Program-made: the position numbers and the translations under genes
The notes under the pieces: model-generated
Databases searched by the model: none
Seen by the model: the letters and a program-made list of their open reading frames with translations, nothing else
Told to the model about the DNA's origin: nothing
Assembly: GCF_011516765.1 (NCBI RefSeq)
Contig: NZ_JAAABN010000001.1
Location: 1 to 64,000 of the forward strand
Length of the DNA: 64,000 nt
Direction of reading: 5' to 3'
From: Acetobacter sicerae
Lineage (GTDB): Bacteria > Pseudomonadota > Alphaproteobacteria > Acetobacterales > Acetobacteraceae
Part shown: piece after piece, positions 7,145-15,669 of the stretch
Numbering within the stretch: the first letter of the stretch is position 1
Layout: each line of letters begins with the position of its first letter

Positions 7145-8626
7145 TCAACTCCGGTGAGAAGCGGTCTGACGACCGATGTTCGTGTAAAAGGTTCCGGACC
7201 GGAGTGCGCTTTCAATTTCTTCCAGTGTGGTTCCTGCTGTTTCAGGGACGTATTTCCATACGAACACAAAAGCCGCGACGTTTATAAGGCCGAACAGCCA
7301 GAAGGTGCCGGTTGTGCCCAGCGCCTCAACGAGAGACAGCGTCACGAGGGATACGAGCGTATCCGACAGCCATACTGTCGCGCTCGCCAGTCCCATGGCC
7401 TTGCTGCGGATGCAAAGGGGGAAGACTTCGGCGGCGATCAGCCAGACTGCTACGGACAGCGAGCCGAAATTAAAGAAGATATAGCCGAGAAGAGAGGCAA
7501 CCATAAGGACCAGGCGACCGCCAGCCAGCGGTGCGGAACTCAGGAAAACGGCTCCCAGCAGGAACAGGGACAGGGCCGCCATCGGTAGCATGGTGAGCAT
7601 CATGCGGCGGCGACCGACCTTGTCGATCAACGCAATGCCCATTGCTGTTGTGATTGTGGATGTGACGCCTACGGACACCGATGTCAGCAGGGCGGCGGAA
7701 TGAACAAGTCCGGCCTGCGAGAGGATGATGGGCGCGTAATAGACAATGACATTCGGGCCGGAGAGTTGTGAAAAAGCGGCGACCCCGAGGGCAGCGATCA
7801 GGGCAGGGCGTATCCAGCGCTGGTTCAGGCCCGATCCTTCGGAGGCAGTCTGTTCCTTGTGATCGACTGTCAGGACATCATCCAGTTCCTGACGCACAAG
7901 ATCCTTGTGTCCGCGCAGTTTGTAGAGAATTGAGACGGCCCGTGGCTCATGCTCGTGATGCAGCAGCCATCGCGGGCTTTCTGGCAGGAAGAACATGCCG
8001 AGGCCAAGCAGCATTGCCGGAATGGCGCCGAGCATGAACATGGCTCGCCATGCGCCTGTGCCACCGGACAGTTCATATCCCACAAAGAAAGCCAGCAGCA
8101 GTCCAAGTGAAAAGACGAGCTGGAACAGCGATACCAGCCCGCCGCGACGGGATGCCGGAGCCAGTTCCGCGACGTAGACCGGTACAATCTGCGTTGTTGC
8201 GCCAATCGCCGCACCCAGCCACAGACGGGCGGTAATCAGAGTGCTGACATTGGGAGCCAGTCCGCAGCCCACGGAAGCCGCGATAAAAATGCCTGCCGCG
8301 ACCATGATGGCCGGGCGTCTGCCCCAACGGTCCGAAATGGGTCCACTTAGCAAAGCGCCAAAAACAGCGCCGATATTCAGGGACGCCGCCACCCATTCCT
8401 GTCCTGCGGTGGACAGCGAAAATGTTTTCGTCACAAAAATCAGGGCCGAGGCGATGATCCCTGTGTCGTAACCGAACAGGAGACCGCCCACGGCGGCTAC
8501 TGCGGCGGCCATGGACACATACCGGTGCGCCGAGCGGGTCTGATCGCCCTGATGCCCCATGTCCGACAGCGCTGTCAGGGCGCGTTTATGTTTGTGGGAA
8601 TGCGGTTGGTCCACGGCGGCTGGCAT
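7145..8626 (-). CDS. sugar-porter-family MFS transporter
   Basis: A 493-residue inner-membrane permease with about 12 hydrophobic segments. Sugar porter signatures are present: GPISDRWGRRP in loop 2-3, VPVYVAELAPASRRG after TM4, PESPRWLL after TM6, DKVGRRR in loop 8-9 and VPETAGTTLEEIE at the C-terminus. Such proteins import sugars, polyols or hydroaromatic acids with protons. The substrate is not readable, but the gene follows a shikimate-dehydrogenase-like gene by 39 bases under a LacI-type regulator, so quinate/shikimate or a related compound is a reasonable guess. The start at 8626 has AAGGAG about 9 bases upstream. The N-terminal tail is His-rich (QPHSHKHK). Confidence 0.9.
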   Translation of the reverse strand: MPAAVDQPHSHKHKRALTALSDMGHQGDQTRSAHRYVSMAAAVAAVGGLLFGYDTGIIASALIFVTKTFSLSTAGQEWVAASLNIGAVFGALLSGPISDRWGRRPAIMVAAGIFIAASVGCGLAPNVSTLITARLWLGAAIGATTQIVPVYVAELAPASRRGGLVSLFQLVFSLGLLLAFFVGYELSGGTGAWRAMFMLGAIPAMLLGLGMFFLPESPRWLLHHEHEPRAVSILYKLRGHKDLVRQELDDVLTVDHKEQTASEGSGLNQRWIRPALIAALGVAAFSQLSGPNVIVYYAPIILSQAGLVHSAALLTSVSVGVTSTITTAMGIALIDKVGRRRMMLTMLPMAALSLFLLGAVFLSSAPLAGGRLVLMVASLLGYIFFNFGSLSVAVWLIAAEVFPLCIRSKAMGLASATVWLSDTLVSLVTLSLVEALGTTGTFWLFGLINVAAFVFVWKYVPETAGTTLEEIESALRSGTFYTNIGRQTASHRS

Positions 8627-8665
8627 ATGGGAAGCTCCTTCTCCTGTCGATGGAAAACGCTGTTT

Positions 8666-9529
8666 TCAGCCCGCGTCGGAGACATCGAAAATATCACGCA
8701 GGGTCTTTTTCATGACGTCCGCATCAAGGGTTTTGCCAAGCCACAACTCAACGCCGATCACCCCCTGATTGACCAGCATACCCAGACCATCAAGTGGTGT
8801 GCAGCCTTTTTCACGCGCCTCACGCAGAAGGCGCGTCATCGGTGGGTTTGGAATGACATCCGCTACGATCTGGCCTTTTTTCAGAGTGCCGAGGTCGATT
8901 TCGGGAATCGCATCCGCATCGCCAAGCCCTATCGAGGTTGCGTTGATGACAACATCCGTGCCGTCAGAAATCCGGGCCTTTCCTTCCCATGGGGTGGCTG
9001 TCGCGTCGCTGTCAGTGTTGTCGCGCACCAGAGCGGCAATGGTTTCAGCCTTGGCGGCGTCACGGTTGACGACGGTTATATGGGCTGCGCCAGCCAGTCC
9101 CAGTTCAACGGCGATGGCGCGTGCGGCTCCACCCGCTCCAAGCAGGAAAATTTTCTTGCCGGACGGATCAACGACGTCCTTGAGGGAGGCCAGAAAGCCT
9201 TTGCCGTCCGTATTGTTGCCGATCATCCGACCGTCGCGGATGGTGACGCAGTTCACCGCGCCAATAATCCGCGCAGCATCGGTCAGTTCGTCAAGATGTT
9301 CGATAACCGCCACCTTGTGGGGGAGCGAGCAGTTGAAGCCGACCCACTCCATGGCGACCGCACCCTTTACTGCGTCGGCCAGATTGCCTGCCTGCACGTC
9401 GCAGTTGATGTAGCGGGCATCAATCCCGGCGTGGCGATAGGCAGCCTCGATCATGGCGACTGTCGGGTTGTCGGCGCAGGGCGTGGAGAACGATCCGGTA
9501 AGGATGCTGCGAAAATTCTGGTCGCTCAT
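8666..9529 (-). CDS. shikimate/quinate dehydrogenase-like protein (AroE family)
   Basis: A 287-residue NAD(P)-dependent dehydrogenase of the AroE superfamily. Substrate-side motifs are NCSLPHK (with the catalytic Lys), GAVNCV and NNTDGKGF (catalytic Asp); the Rossmann dinucleotide motif is GAGGAARAIA. The usual AroE NVTxPxK is changed to NCSLPHK, which suggests a paralogue rather than the biosynthetic enzyme. The ATG at 9529 is chosen because AGGAG lies about 7 bases upstream; a longer form would run over the palindromic operator. Placed between a LacI-type regulator and an MFS permease, it probably serves catabolism of a hydroaromatic acid. Biosynthetic AroE cannot be excluded, since no other copy is seen in the window. 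Confidence 0.85.
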   Translation of the reverse strand: MSDQNFRSILTGSFSTPCADNPTVAMIEAAYRHAGIDARYINCDVQAGNLADAVKGAVAMEWVGFNCSLPHKVAVIEHLDELTDAARIIGAVNCVTIRDGRMIGNNTDGKGFLASLKDVVDPSGKKIFLLGAGGAARAIAVELGLAGAAHITVVNRDAAKAETIAALVRDNTDSDATATPWEGKARISDGTDVVINATSIGLGDADAIPEIDLGTLKKGQIVADVIPNPPMTRLLREAREKGCTPLDGLGMLVNQGVIGVELWLGKTLDADVMKKTLRDIFDVSDAG

Positions 9530-9555
9530 ACGGGGCTCCTGACTGTTGGCGAACG

Positions 9556-9577
9556 GTCTTGCATAGCTATGCAAGAC
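9556..9577. promoter_or_regulatory. perfect 22-bp palindrome, candidate LacI-family operator
   Basis: The half-sequence GTCTTGCATAG is followed directly by its exact reverse complement CTATGCAAGAC. The TTGCAT/ATGCAA half-sites are in the style of LacI/GalR operators (TTGC...GCAA), though the centre is AGCT rather than the usual CG. It lies 27 bases upstream of the aroE-like start and 39 bases after the lacI stop, ideal for control of the dehydrogenase-permease pair by the adjacent regulator. Confidence 0.65.
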
Positions 9578-9615
9578 AACACGCTTTTCAGGGGAGGATG
9601 CAACCCCTTCCTTGT

Positions 9616-10650
9616 TCAGAGGGGGAGGCGTGTGCTGCCGCGTTCGATCAACTTCGCGTCAATGATGTGAGTATGGGAATGAGAACTGTCTTTTGCCTGA
9701 AAGGCTTTTTCAAGCAGTTCCAGTGCGCGGGCGACCATTTTCCCGGTGCATTGGTCAAACGATGTCAGGTCGTAGCTGCGCCATGTCGCCTGTGGGATAT
9801 TATCGTACCCCAGCATGATGACGTCGTCGGGGCAGCGCAGTTCCATTTCTTCCCGTAAGGCGTCCATCGCGCCGCACGCCATCATGTCGTTGCTGGCAAA
9901 GAGGCTGTCTGGTCGGATGCCCCGTTTTTTCAGGCTCAGTATGGCTGCGTAGCCGCTGTCATAGGTGTCATCACCTTGCAAACGGGTCGGTTCGATGGGG
10001 CTTGTGCGCGTTTGCTGCAGGCCCTGCAGAAACCCTTCGGCGCGGGCGAGGGAGGCTGCATTTCGCTCGGGTCCAGCCAGCCACACCGGACGCACGCGGC
10101 CCTTTTCCATGATGAGGCGCGCGGCGGTGAAACCTGCTCCGTGATTGTCGGAGTTGACGGTCGAAATCCATGGTCCGACCAGAGATGAGTTGAAGCAGAC
10201 AACCGGAATCCGGAGTCTGGACAAGGCTTGCGCCACCGTCTTCGATCCGATTGCCAGTGACGTGACAATGGCGTCGATCCGGTAGCTCACCAGCTGGTCG
10301 AGCGCATTATCAAGGGTCAGGGCGTCATCGACATGCATGAGAAGCACCTGAAGGCCGCTTTCCCGTAATGCGGTCGCCAGACGTTCCAGCGCCGTAGCGT
10401 AAAACGGGTTTTCCAGACCGCCGATGACCACGCCCACCATGCAGGATCGGCCCGACAGCATGATGGCCGGAATACGGTTCGGTCGGTATCCGAGGCTCTC
10501 TGCGGCGGCCAGAACCTTCTGTTTCGTCTGGTCTGAAATGCTGGAGCCGGGAGAGAACGCCCGCGAGACCGCTGATTGGGAGACACCGGCCAACCGGGCG
10601 ACATCAATGGATGTGACAGCGCGAATGACAGCCTGCTCCTGCGTAACCAT
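9616..10650 (-). CDS. LacI-family transcriptional regulator
   Basis: A 344-residue repressor-type protein. Residues 12-60 form the LacI helix-turn-helix and hinge (SIDVARLAGVSQSAVSRAF, LGYRPN). The remainder is a periplasmic-binding-like ligand domain with GGLENPFYA and a C-terminal dimer region. It is encoded just upstream and in the same direction as the aroE-like and MFS genes, with the palindrome 9556-9577 between them, so it most likely controls those genes in response to their substrate. Ligand unknown. The ATG at 10650 is the only good start; the upstream sequence GAAGC is a weak ribosome-binding site. Confidence 0.92.
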   Translation of the reverse strand: MVTQEQAVIRAVTSIDVARLAGVSQSAVSRAFSPGSSISDQTKQKVLAAAESLGYRPNRIPAIMLSGRSCMVGVVIGGLENPFYATALERLATALRESGLQVLLMHVDDALTLDNALDQLVSYRIDAIVTSLAIGSKTVAQALSRLRIPVVCFNSSLVGPWISTVNSDNHGAGFTAARLIMEKGRVRPVWLAGPERNAASLARAEGFLQGLQQTRTSPIEPTRLQGDDTYDSGYAAILSLKKRGIRPDSLFASNDMMACGAMDALREEMELRCPDDVIMLGYDNIPQATWRSYDLTSFDQCTGKMVARALELLEKAFQAKDSSHSHTHIIDAKLIERGSTRLPL

Positions 10651-10954
10651 GCTTCATGACACTCTGGGGTGTGCTGGCCTAGCGCTACGCTGGCCTGTTT
10701 GGATTGTCCAGTTTTCGCGGGGTGTCGCTGTTGGGCGAAGCAGAGGTCGTGCTTTGTCTGGATCATCAGGATCCTGAACGTCAGAACCGGAGCAAATGAT
10801 GGATGTCCGCTTTTGCTTCAGTCCGAACAGGACAGGGACTTGGGCAGGTCAGACCGGGACACTTCAAAATCGACAATCCGGGGAAAATGCTTCAGGCAGA
10901 CCGTCCAGAGGGCTCAGGTGAGCCAGATGCTCATCGATGTCAAAAACGGCCTGT
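10651..10954. other. intergenic region upstream of lacI-type gene
   Basis: 304 bases between the treY stop and the regulator start, both on the minus strand. It should hold the lacI promoter. I see an 8-bp TAGCGCTA palindrome near 10680 but no copy of the 22-bp operator and no clear terminator for treY. Confidence 0.35.
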
Positions 10955-13663
10955 TCATCTCTCCAAAACAAAACAGTCGAGTGGCGCCATGTCGTTTTCA
11001 AACGGCCAGATCGGATGTGTTCCGATATTCAGTGAGCGTTCACGCAGGAGACTGCGCCAGTGGCCGTGACATTCCACAGGCAGGGCGAAGGCGGCAGGCG
11101 GCCGATTTAAAGAGAGAGAGTCCCACGCAGGACTCTGCGCATAGGTGTGACGGGGAGCCAGAACCAGAAGACGCTGATGTCCCAATATGCGCAGGAAGGC
11201 GACGACGTGCTGCGTGTCCAGCATGACGGGGTGATAGGCTCCCTGTTGGAACAGGGCCGGATTCTGGGCGCGAAAAGCCAGCAGGCGCTGAATGAGTCGA
11301 AGCTTGACCTCACCGGTTGGCCATGTGGTGGCGGCATGATCGATATCAGGAGAGGTTTCCAGACATTCTGCGCGTTTTTTGAAATCGACAGACCGCCGGT
11401 TGTCCGGATCTACCAGACTGAAATCCCACAACTCGCAGCCTTGATAGAGGTCGGGCACGCCGGGTGAGGTAACACGCAGCAGGGTCTGGGACAGGCTGTT
11501 CAGGGCCGCGGCGGGCGCGATCTGCCGGACGAAGCGGCCCATATCACGCAGGAAATCCGATGATTCAGCCGGATTGAGCACATGCGCAAGATAGGTCTGA
11601 CAGGCTTCTTCATAAGGCGCGTTTGGTTCCAGCCAGCTTGTGTGACGCTTTCCTTCACGGAGCGCCTTGGTCAGCCATTGCGCCATGCGGTGTGCGAATT
11701 CTTCATCGACATCGCCCTGCACGGGCCATGCGCCGAGAAGGCTCTGGTAGAGCAGGAGAGCATCGACACGATCCGGTGCATGGGAGAGCGTTCGGTCTTT
11801 CAGCCAGGGCGTAACGAGTGCGCGCCATTCTTCCGCCGCTTCACTGAGGACGGCAATGCGCATCCGGCTGTCTTCGCCGCGCTTGTGATCGTGCGTGGCC
11901 GTGGCGAGGAGTGAGAGAGGATGTGCCGTTTGCCGCTTCTGGCTGGCGTCATGAAATGCGGTGACAGGAAGCGCCAGCGTATCAGGCGCGCTCCCGACCT
12001 CATTGCGTGAAAGCAGACGTACGTTTCGATAGAATGCGGTGTCTTCGAGAGATTTTGCGGCAAGAGGAGCGCTGAGATGCTCGAAAGTCCGCTGGATGTG
12101 GCGCATGGCGGGAGAGGGGCCGGATTCAACGGGCGTGGAGAGCTGTTCGAGAATGCGCTGAAGAACAGCGTGGCGGGAGAGGGGGATATCCTTGCGCGCC
12201 GCGGTGGCGGCCTGTGTCAGGGATGCCAGATCGGCTGTGTGATTCAAGGGAAGACTGTCCGCGTAATAACTGCGGTAGCGTGGGAAATGACGCAGGAAAG
12301 CTATCAGGGTTTCCCGAATGGCTGGGAAGGATATTTCGCAGGAAAGAGAAGAGAAGGAGGCGTGGAGCAGACGGGTGAGGTGATCAAGTTCGGTGGTGAA
12401 CAGGGAGGTCAGAATCTCATCGCGGGCCTGACGTTGTGTTTCCTCCATTGTTTCTGGCATGTCGCCGCGTGCGTCCCGCCACAGGGCGTCCAGCGCTTCC
12501 TGTCCCTCTGCATCGTGCAGCAGGAGAGAAACCTGCTCCATGAAATCATAGCCAGTCGTGCCGTCCACCTCCCATTCGGTGGGAAGGTTCTCGTGGGGAG
12601 CAAGGATTTTCTCGACATGGATTGGAACATGCGCGGGCGAGGATGATTGGGTGGTCTGAATTTTCTGACGCAACCTGCGGCAATAGGCGGCGGGAGCAGT
12701 CAGTCCATCAATATGGTCGATCCGAAGTCCGTCGATGAGGCCCTCATCAAGGAGGGACAGAACATGGTGATGCGTGGCGGTGAAAACGTCCTCGCGTTCG
12801 ACACAGATGGCTCCGAGTGAGGTGTTGTCGAAGAAGCGCCGCCAGTTGAGAAGATCGGACGCTGTGCGCCACCACGCGCATATCCAGTGCTGGCGGGCGA
12901 TCAGGTTTCGGAGCTGTTGCCGTCCGGGCTCATGGGCGGGGTTGAAGCGCATGGAAAGAGCGCCCAGCACATCGCCGCCTATCGTGGTGTTCAGCCATAG
13001 GGAAAGCGCGGTGAGTGTGTGAGCGCAGTCCCTGTCTGGCGCGCCACGCTCCGCCATGACAGTCAGGGCGGCGGCCAAAGGGCGGGGCAGGTCCATACTC
13101 CTGAGAAGATCACTGTAATGAACGGGAGAAATAGGGAATCGATGTTCATGATGGTGGATGAAAAACAGGCCGCTTTCCTGATCGTGCTTCAGAATCAGCA
13201 TTCCTGAGGCAAGCGCTTCCTCAAAAGGGCGATCGAGGAATGGCAGGAGAACACGTCCGTTGAGCCGGGGATCGGGATCGTCCCGGACGATATCGAAAAA
13301 CCCGGCGTAGGGGCTGCACCGTCCCCATGCCAGAAGGCTTTCCCACCAGATGTTTCCTGCGCCTCCCACGGCCATATGGTTGGGCACGATGTCGAGGATC
13401 AGACCCATGTTCCGCTCGTGCAGCGCATGAGCGAGACGCCTCAGGGCGGCCTCACCTCCAAGGGCGGGGTCGATGTGATGACAGTCGAGAACGTCGTATC
13501 CGTGGGTTGAACCGGGTGCGGCTGTCAGAAGAGGTGAGGCATAGATGTGGCTGACGCCAAGCCGTTCAAAGTAGGGCGCGAGTTCGACCGCATGATCCAG
13601 CGTGAAGCCCTGCCGGAACTGAAGGCGGATGGTGGCGCGCAGAGCAGGACGAAGTCGGGGCAT
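10955..13663 (-). CDS. treY: malto-oligosyltrehalose synthase
   Basis: A GH13 enzyme of about 902 residues that turns the reducing-end alpha-1,4 bond of maltooligosaccharides into an alpha-1,1 bond, giving maltooligosyltrehalose in the cytoplasm. Visible motifs are DIVPNHMA, GLRIDHIDGL (nucleophile Asp), HVEKILAPHENLP (acid Glu) and THDHKRGEDSR near the end of the catalytic barrel, which is the TreY version of the conserved HD motif. The frame stays open 126 codons further upstream, but that part overlaps malQ and looks like translated antisense or shadow sequence. The ATG at 13663 begins MPRLRPALRATIRLQF, a normal TreY start, 17 bases after the malQ stop. Last gene of the glg-tre operon. Confidence 0.95.
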   Translation of the reverse strand: MPRLRPALRATIRLQFRQGFTLDHAVELAPYFERLGVSHIYASPLLTAAPGSTHGYDVLDCHHIDPALGGEAALRRLAHALHERNMGLILDIVPNHMAVGGAGNIWWESLLAWGRCSPYAGFFDIVRDDPDPRLNGRVLLPFLDRPFEEALASGMLILKHDQESGLFFIHHHEHRFPISPVHYSDLLRSMDLPRPLAAALTVMAERGAPDRDCAHTLTALSLWLNTTIGGDVLGALSMRFNPAHEPGRQQLRNLIARQHWICAWWRTASDLLNWRRFFDNTSLGAICVEREDVFTATHHHVLSLLDEGLIDGLRIDHIDGLTAPAAYCRRLRQKIQTTQSSSPAHVPIHVEKILAPHENLPTEWEVDGTTGYDFMEQVSLLLHDAEGQEALDALWRDARGDMPETMEETQRQARDEILTSLFTTELDHLTRLLHASFSSLSCEISFPAIRETLIAFLRHFPRYRSYYADSLPLNHTADLASLTQAATAARKDIPLSRHAVLQRILEQLSTPVESGPSPAMRHIQRTFEHLSAPLAAKSLEDTAFYRNVRLLSRNEVGSAPDTLALPVTAFHDASQKRQTAHPLSLLATATHDHKRGEDSRMRIAVLSEAAEEWRALVTPWLKDRTLSHAPDRVDALLLYQSLLGAWPVQGDVDEEFAHRMAQWLTKALREGKRHTSWLEPNAPYEEACQTYLAHVLNPAESSDFLRDMGRFVRQIAPAAALNSLSQTLLRVTSPGVPDLYQGCELWDFSLVDPDNRRSVDFKKRAECLETSPDIDHAATTWPTGEVKLRLIQRLLAFRAQNPALFQQGAYHPVMLDTQHVVAFLRILGHQRLLVLAPRHTYAQSPAWDSLSLNRPPAAFALPVECHGHWRSLLRERSLNIGTHPIWPFENDMAPLDCFVLER

Positions 13664-13680
13664 GGCGGGTCTCACGACAG

Positions 13681-15669
13681 TTACGTGCGGGGGCGGGCTG
13701 TTTGCAGGATGCTGAGATGTTTCTTTGCGCCGCGTCGCATCAGCAGCGTGCGGGCCGGCGCTGGGTAGCGTTGACGCCAGTTGGGGTGGCTGGTGGTTGT
13801 GCCGGGCACGTTGGGCTGTTCGTTTAAGCCCGCGAGGTCTTCCAGTGGCACGAGAGTGAGCGGGCACGGGGTGTCCGCTACGAAACTGATTGCACGGTCC
13901 ACGAAGGTGACGGCTCCGGTGGCGCTGACAGGGGGGGCTGGCGCGGGTCGGTCCGTTACAGTCGCCCACAATGCAGTGCGTTCGGTGGTCCGTTCCGTCT
14001 GGGAGGTCGTGTCCGTTCTGGCGAGATCGAGACCCTGCCACCAGCGGGCCAATGGGGGCAGGTCATGGGTTGTCGTCATCGCCACGGCTGTGCGTGACCA
14101 TTGTTTGCAAGTGAGAAATGTGCCGTCCGCATCGCGTTGGAACGGAAGGACGTTCATGCCTGTCAGGCCATGGCGGATCATGTCCCTGCGAAATGCTGGT
14201 TCGACGGTGCCCAGATCTTCCCCGATGAGGACAGCGTTGGCGCGGGAGGCTTCCAGTGTGGACAGCCGCATGAGATCTGCGCTGGGATAAGTCAGATAGG
14301 CGCCATCTTCCGGGCCTTCCCCCTTGGGAATGATCCAGAGTCTCCGCAGCCCCATGACGTGATCGATACGCAGGCCACCCATATGGGGCAGGTTGGCGCG
14401 CAGCATGGCGATGAAGCCCCTGTAGCCATTGGCGCGCAGACCGTGGGGAGAAAATGTTGTCAGACCCCAGCTCTGTCCGGAACGGCTGAGGGCGTCGGGA
14501 GGCGCTCCGATGGAGATTTCGCTCAGATGTTCGCCCTGATGCATCCAGCACTCGCTGCCTGCCGGATCGACACCTACGGCGAGATCACCGATCAGCCCGA
14601 TCCTCATTCCGCTTTTGCGGGCGCACTCCTGTGCGGCGAGCAGGCTGCGGGACGTGATCCATTGCAGAAACCGATGAAAGTCGATCTCTCTCATCATCTC
14701 GTGGGCGAAATGGGCTGTTTCGGGGGAGCCGGGGCTACGGATGGCGATGGGCCAGAGCCGCCAGTCTCCGCCCCGCGGTCCACGTCGGGCGCTCTGTGCG
14801 TGCAGCACTTCAAAAATGGCGTGTTGCTGAAGTTCCATGCCCCCAGCGCGGATGAATTCGGTGAAGTTGACGGGTGGGGCGGGGGCAATATGAAGATCAT
14901 AGAGCGCTCGGAGAAGTTTCAGACGCAGATGTCCTGCGCGAGGCCAGTCGATGAGCGGGGCGGTTTCAAGCTGATGCAGTTCTTCGGGATTGAGATGTGC
15001 GTGTTTGCGGGCGGCCTGTAGCGTCGCCGTGTCGAACGTGCAGGCCGGGTCGGCAAGCAGCACGTTGAAAAATTGCCGGCTTGATGGGGAATAGGGGCTG
15101 TACTGTGCGGAGTTGCTGGCGAACATGGCATGGGTGGGGCTGAGCAACAGTGCGTCGGCTCCCGCAGTTCCTGCACGCTTTGCGAGGTCAGCGACGGCGC
15201 CAAGATGGCCGATGCCTCCATCATTCTGTGCCCTGAGGCTGTAAATCTGGGTGGTGAGGCCCCATCCACGTCCCGTAATGGGAGGGGCCTGCCGAGGCGC
15301 TATGGCCAGAGTGAACTCCTGCCTGCCCGTTGACAGGGTGTGATATCCTGCGTGCGCTATGCGGGGGAGATGGAGTTTGCCGTCGCGTGCGCGACGCAGC
15401 CGTCCTTCGATCTGGCGACCGTCTTCAAGGGTAAGTGAGAAAGTGGGTTCGTTATCCCCATTCTTTGCGCCGTTAGTGGGAAGCGGTGTGGAAACGCCTG
15501 TTTCGGTGACCAGCAGGGAAGGCGCACCGGAGCCCGCTTTGGATTCAAGCAAAGGCACAAGGCGGCGCAGGGTATCCACCGAGACCCGACGTCTGTGTCC
15601 CTGAGCGTCCTTCCAGTTCACTTGCAGCCCCAGACGCGTGGCCTGCCGTTTCAGGGTCTGGTCAGACAT
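13681..15669 (-). CDS. malQ: 4-alpha-glucanotransferase (amylomaltase)
   Basis: A 662-residue GH77 enzyme that transfers glucan segments between maltooligosaccharides. Catalytic motifs are GGLRIDHVMGL (nucleophile Asp), LIGEDLGTV (acid Glu) and TTTHDLPPLARWW (HD). The N-terminal 130 residues form a bacterial-type extension domain. It overlaps the end of treZ by 8 bases and is followed by treY after 17 bases, so it is translationally coupled. Within this operon it would reshape short chains left by debranching into substrates long enough for TreY. Confidence 0.95.
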   Translation of the reverse strand: MSDQTLKRQATRLGLQVNWKDAQGHRRRVSVDTLRRLVPLLESKAGSGAPSLLVTETGVSTPLPTNGAKNGDNEPTFSLTLEDGRQIEGRLRRARDGKLHLPRIAHAGYHTLSTGRQEFTLAIAPRQAPPITGRGWGLTTQIYSLRAQNDGGIGHLGAVADLAKRAGTAGADALLLSPTHAMFASNSAQYSPYSPSSRQFFNVLLADPACTFDTATLQAARKHAHLNPEELHQLETAPLIDWPRAGHLRLKLLRALYDLHIAPAPPVNFTEFIRAGGMELQQHAIFEVLHAQSARRGPRGGDWRLWPIAIRSPGSPETAHFAHEMMREIDFHRFLQWITSRSLLAAQECARKSGMRIGLIGDLAVGVDPAGSECWMHQGEHLSEISIGAPPDALSRSGQSWGLTTFSPHGLRANGYRGFIAMLRANLPHMGGLRIDHVMGLRRLWIIPKGEGPEDGAYLTYPSADLMRLSTLEASRANAVLIGEDLGTVEPAFRRDMIRHGLTGMNVLPFQRDADGTFLTCKQWSRTAVAMTTTHDLPPLARWWQGLDLARTDTTSQTERTTERTALWATVTDRPAPAPPVSATGAVTFVDRAISFVADTPCPLTLVPLEDLAGLNEQPNVPGTTTSHPNWRQRYPAPARTLLMRRGAKKHLSILQTARPRT

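Noticed and set aside
13664..14041. 126-codon N-terminal extension of treY
   Set aside because: Overlaps malQ coding sequence, is Arg/His/Pro-rich and unlike any TreY; the ATG at 13663 gives the normal start.
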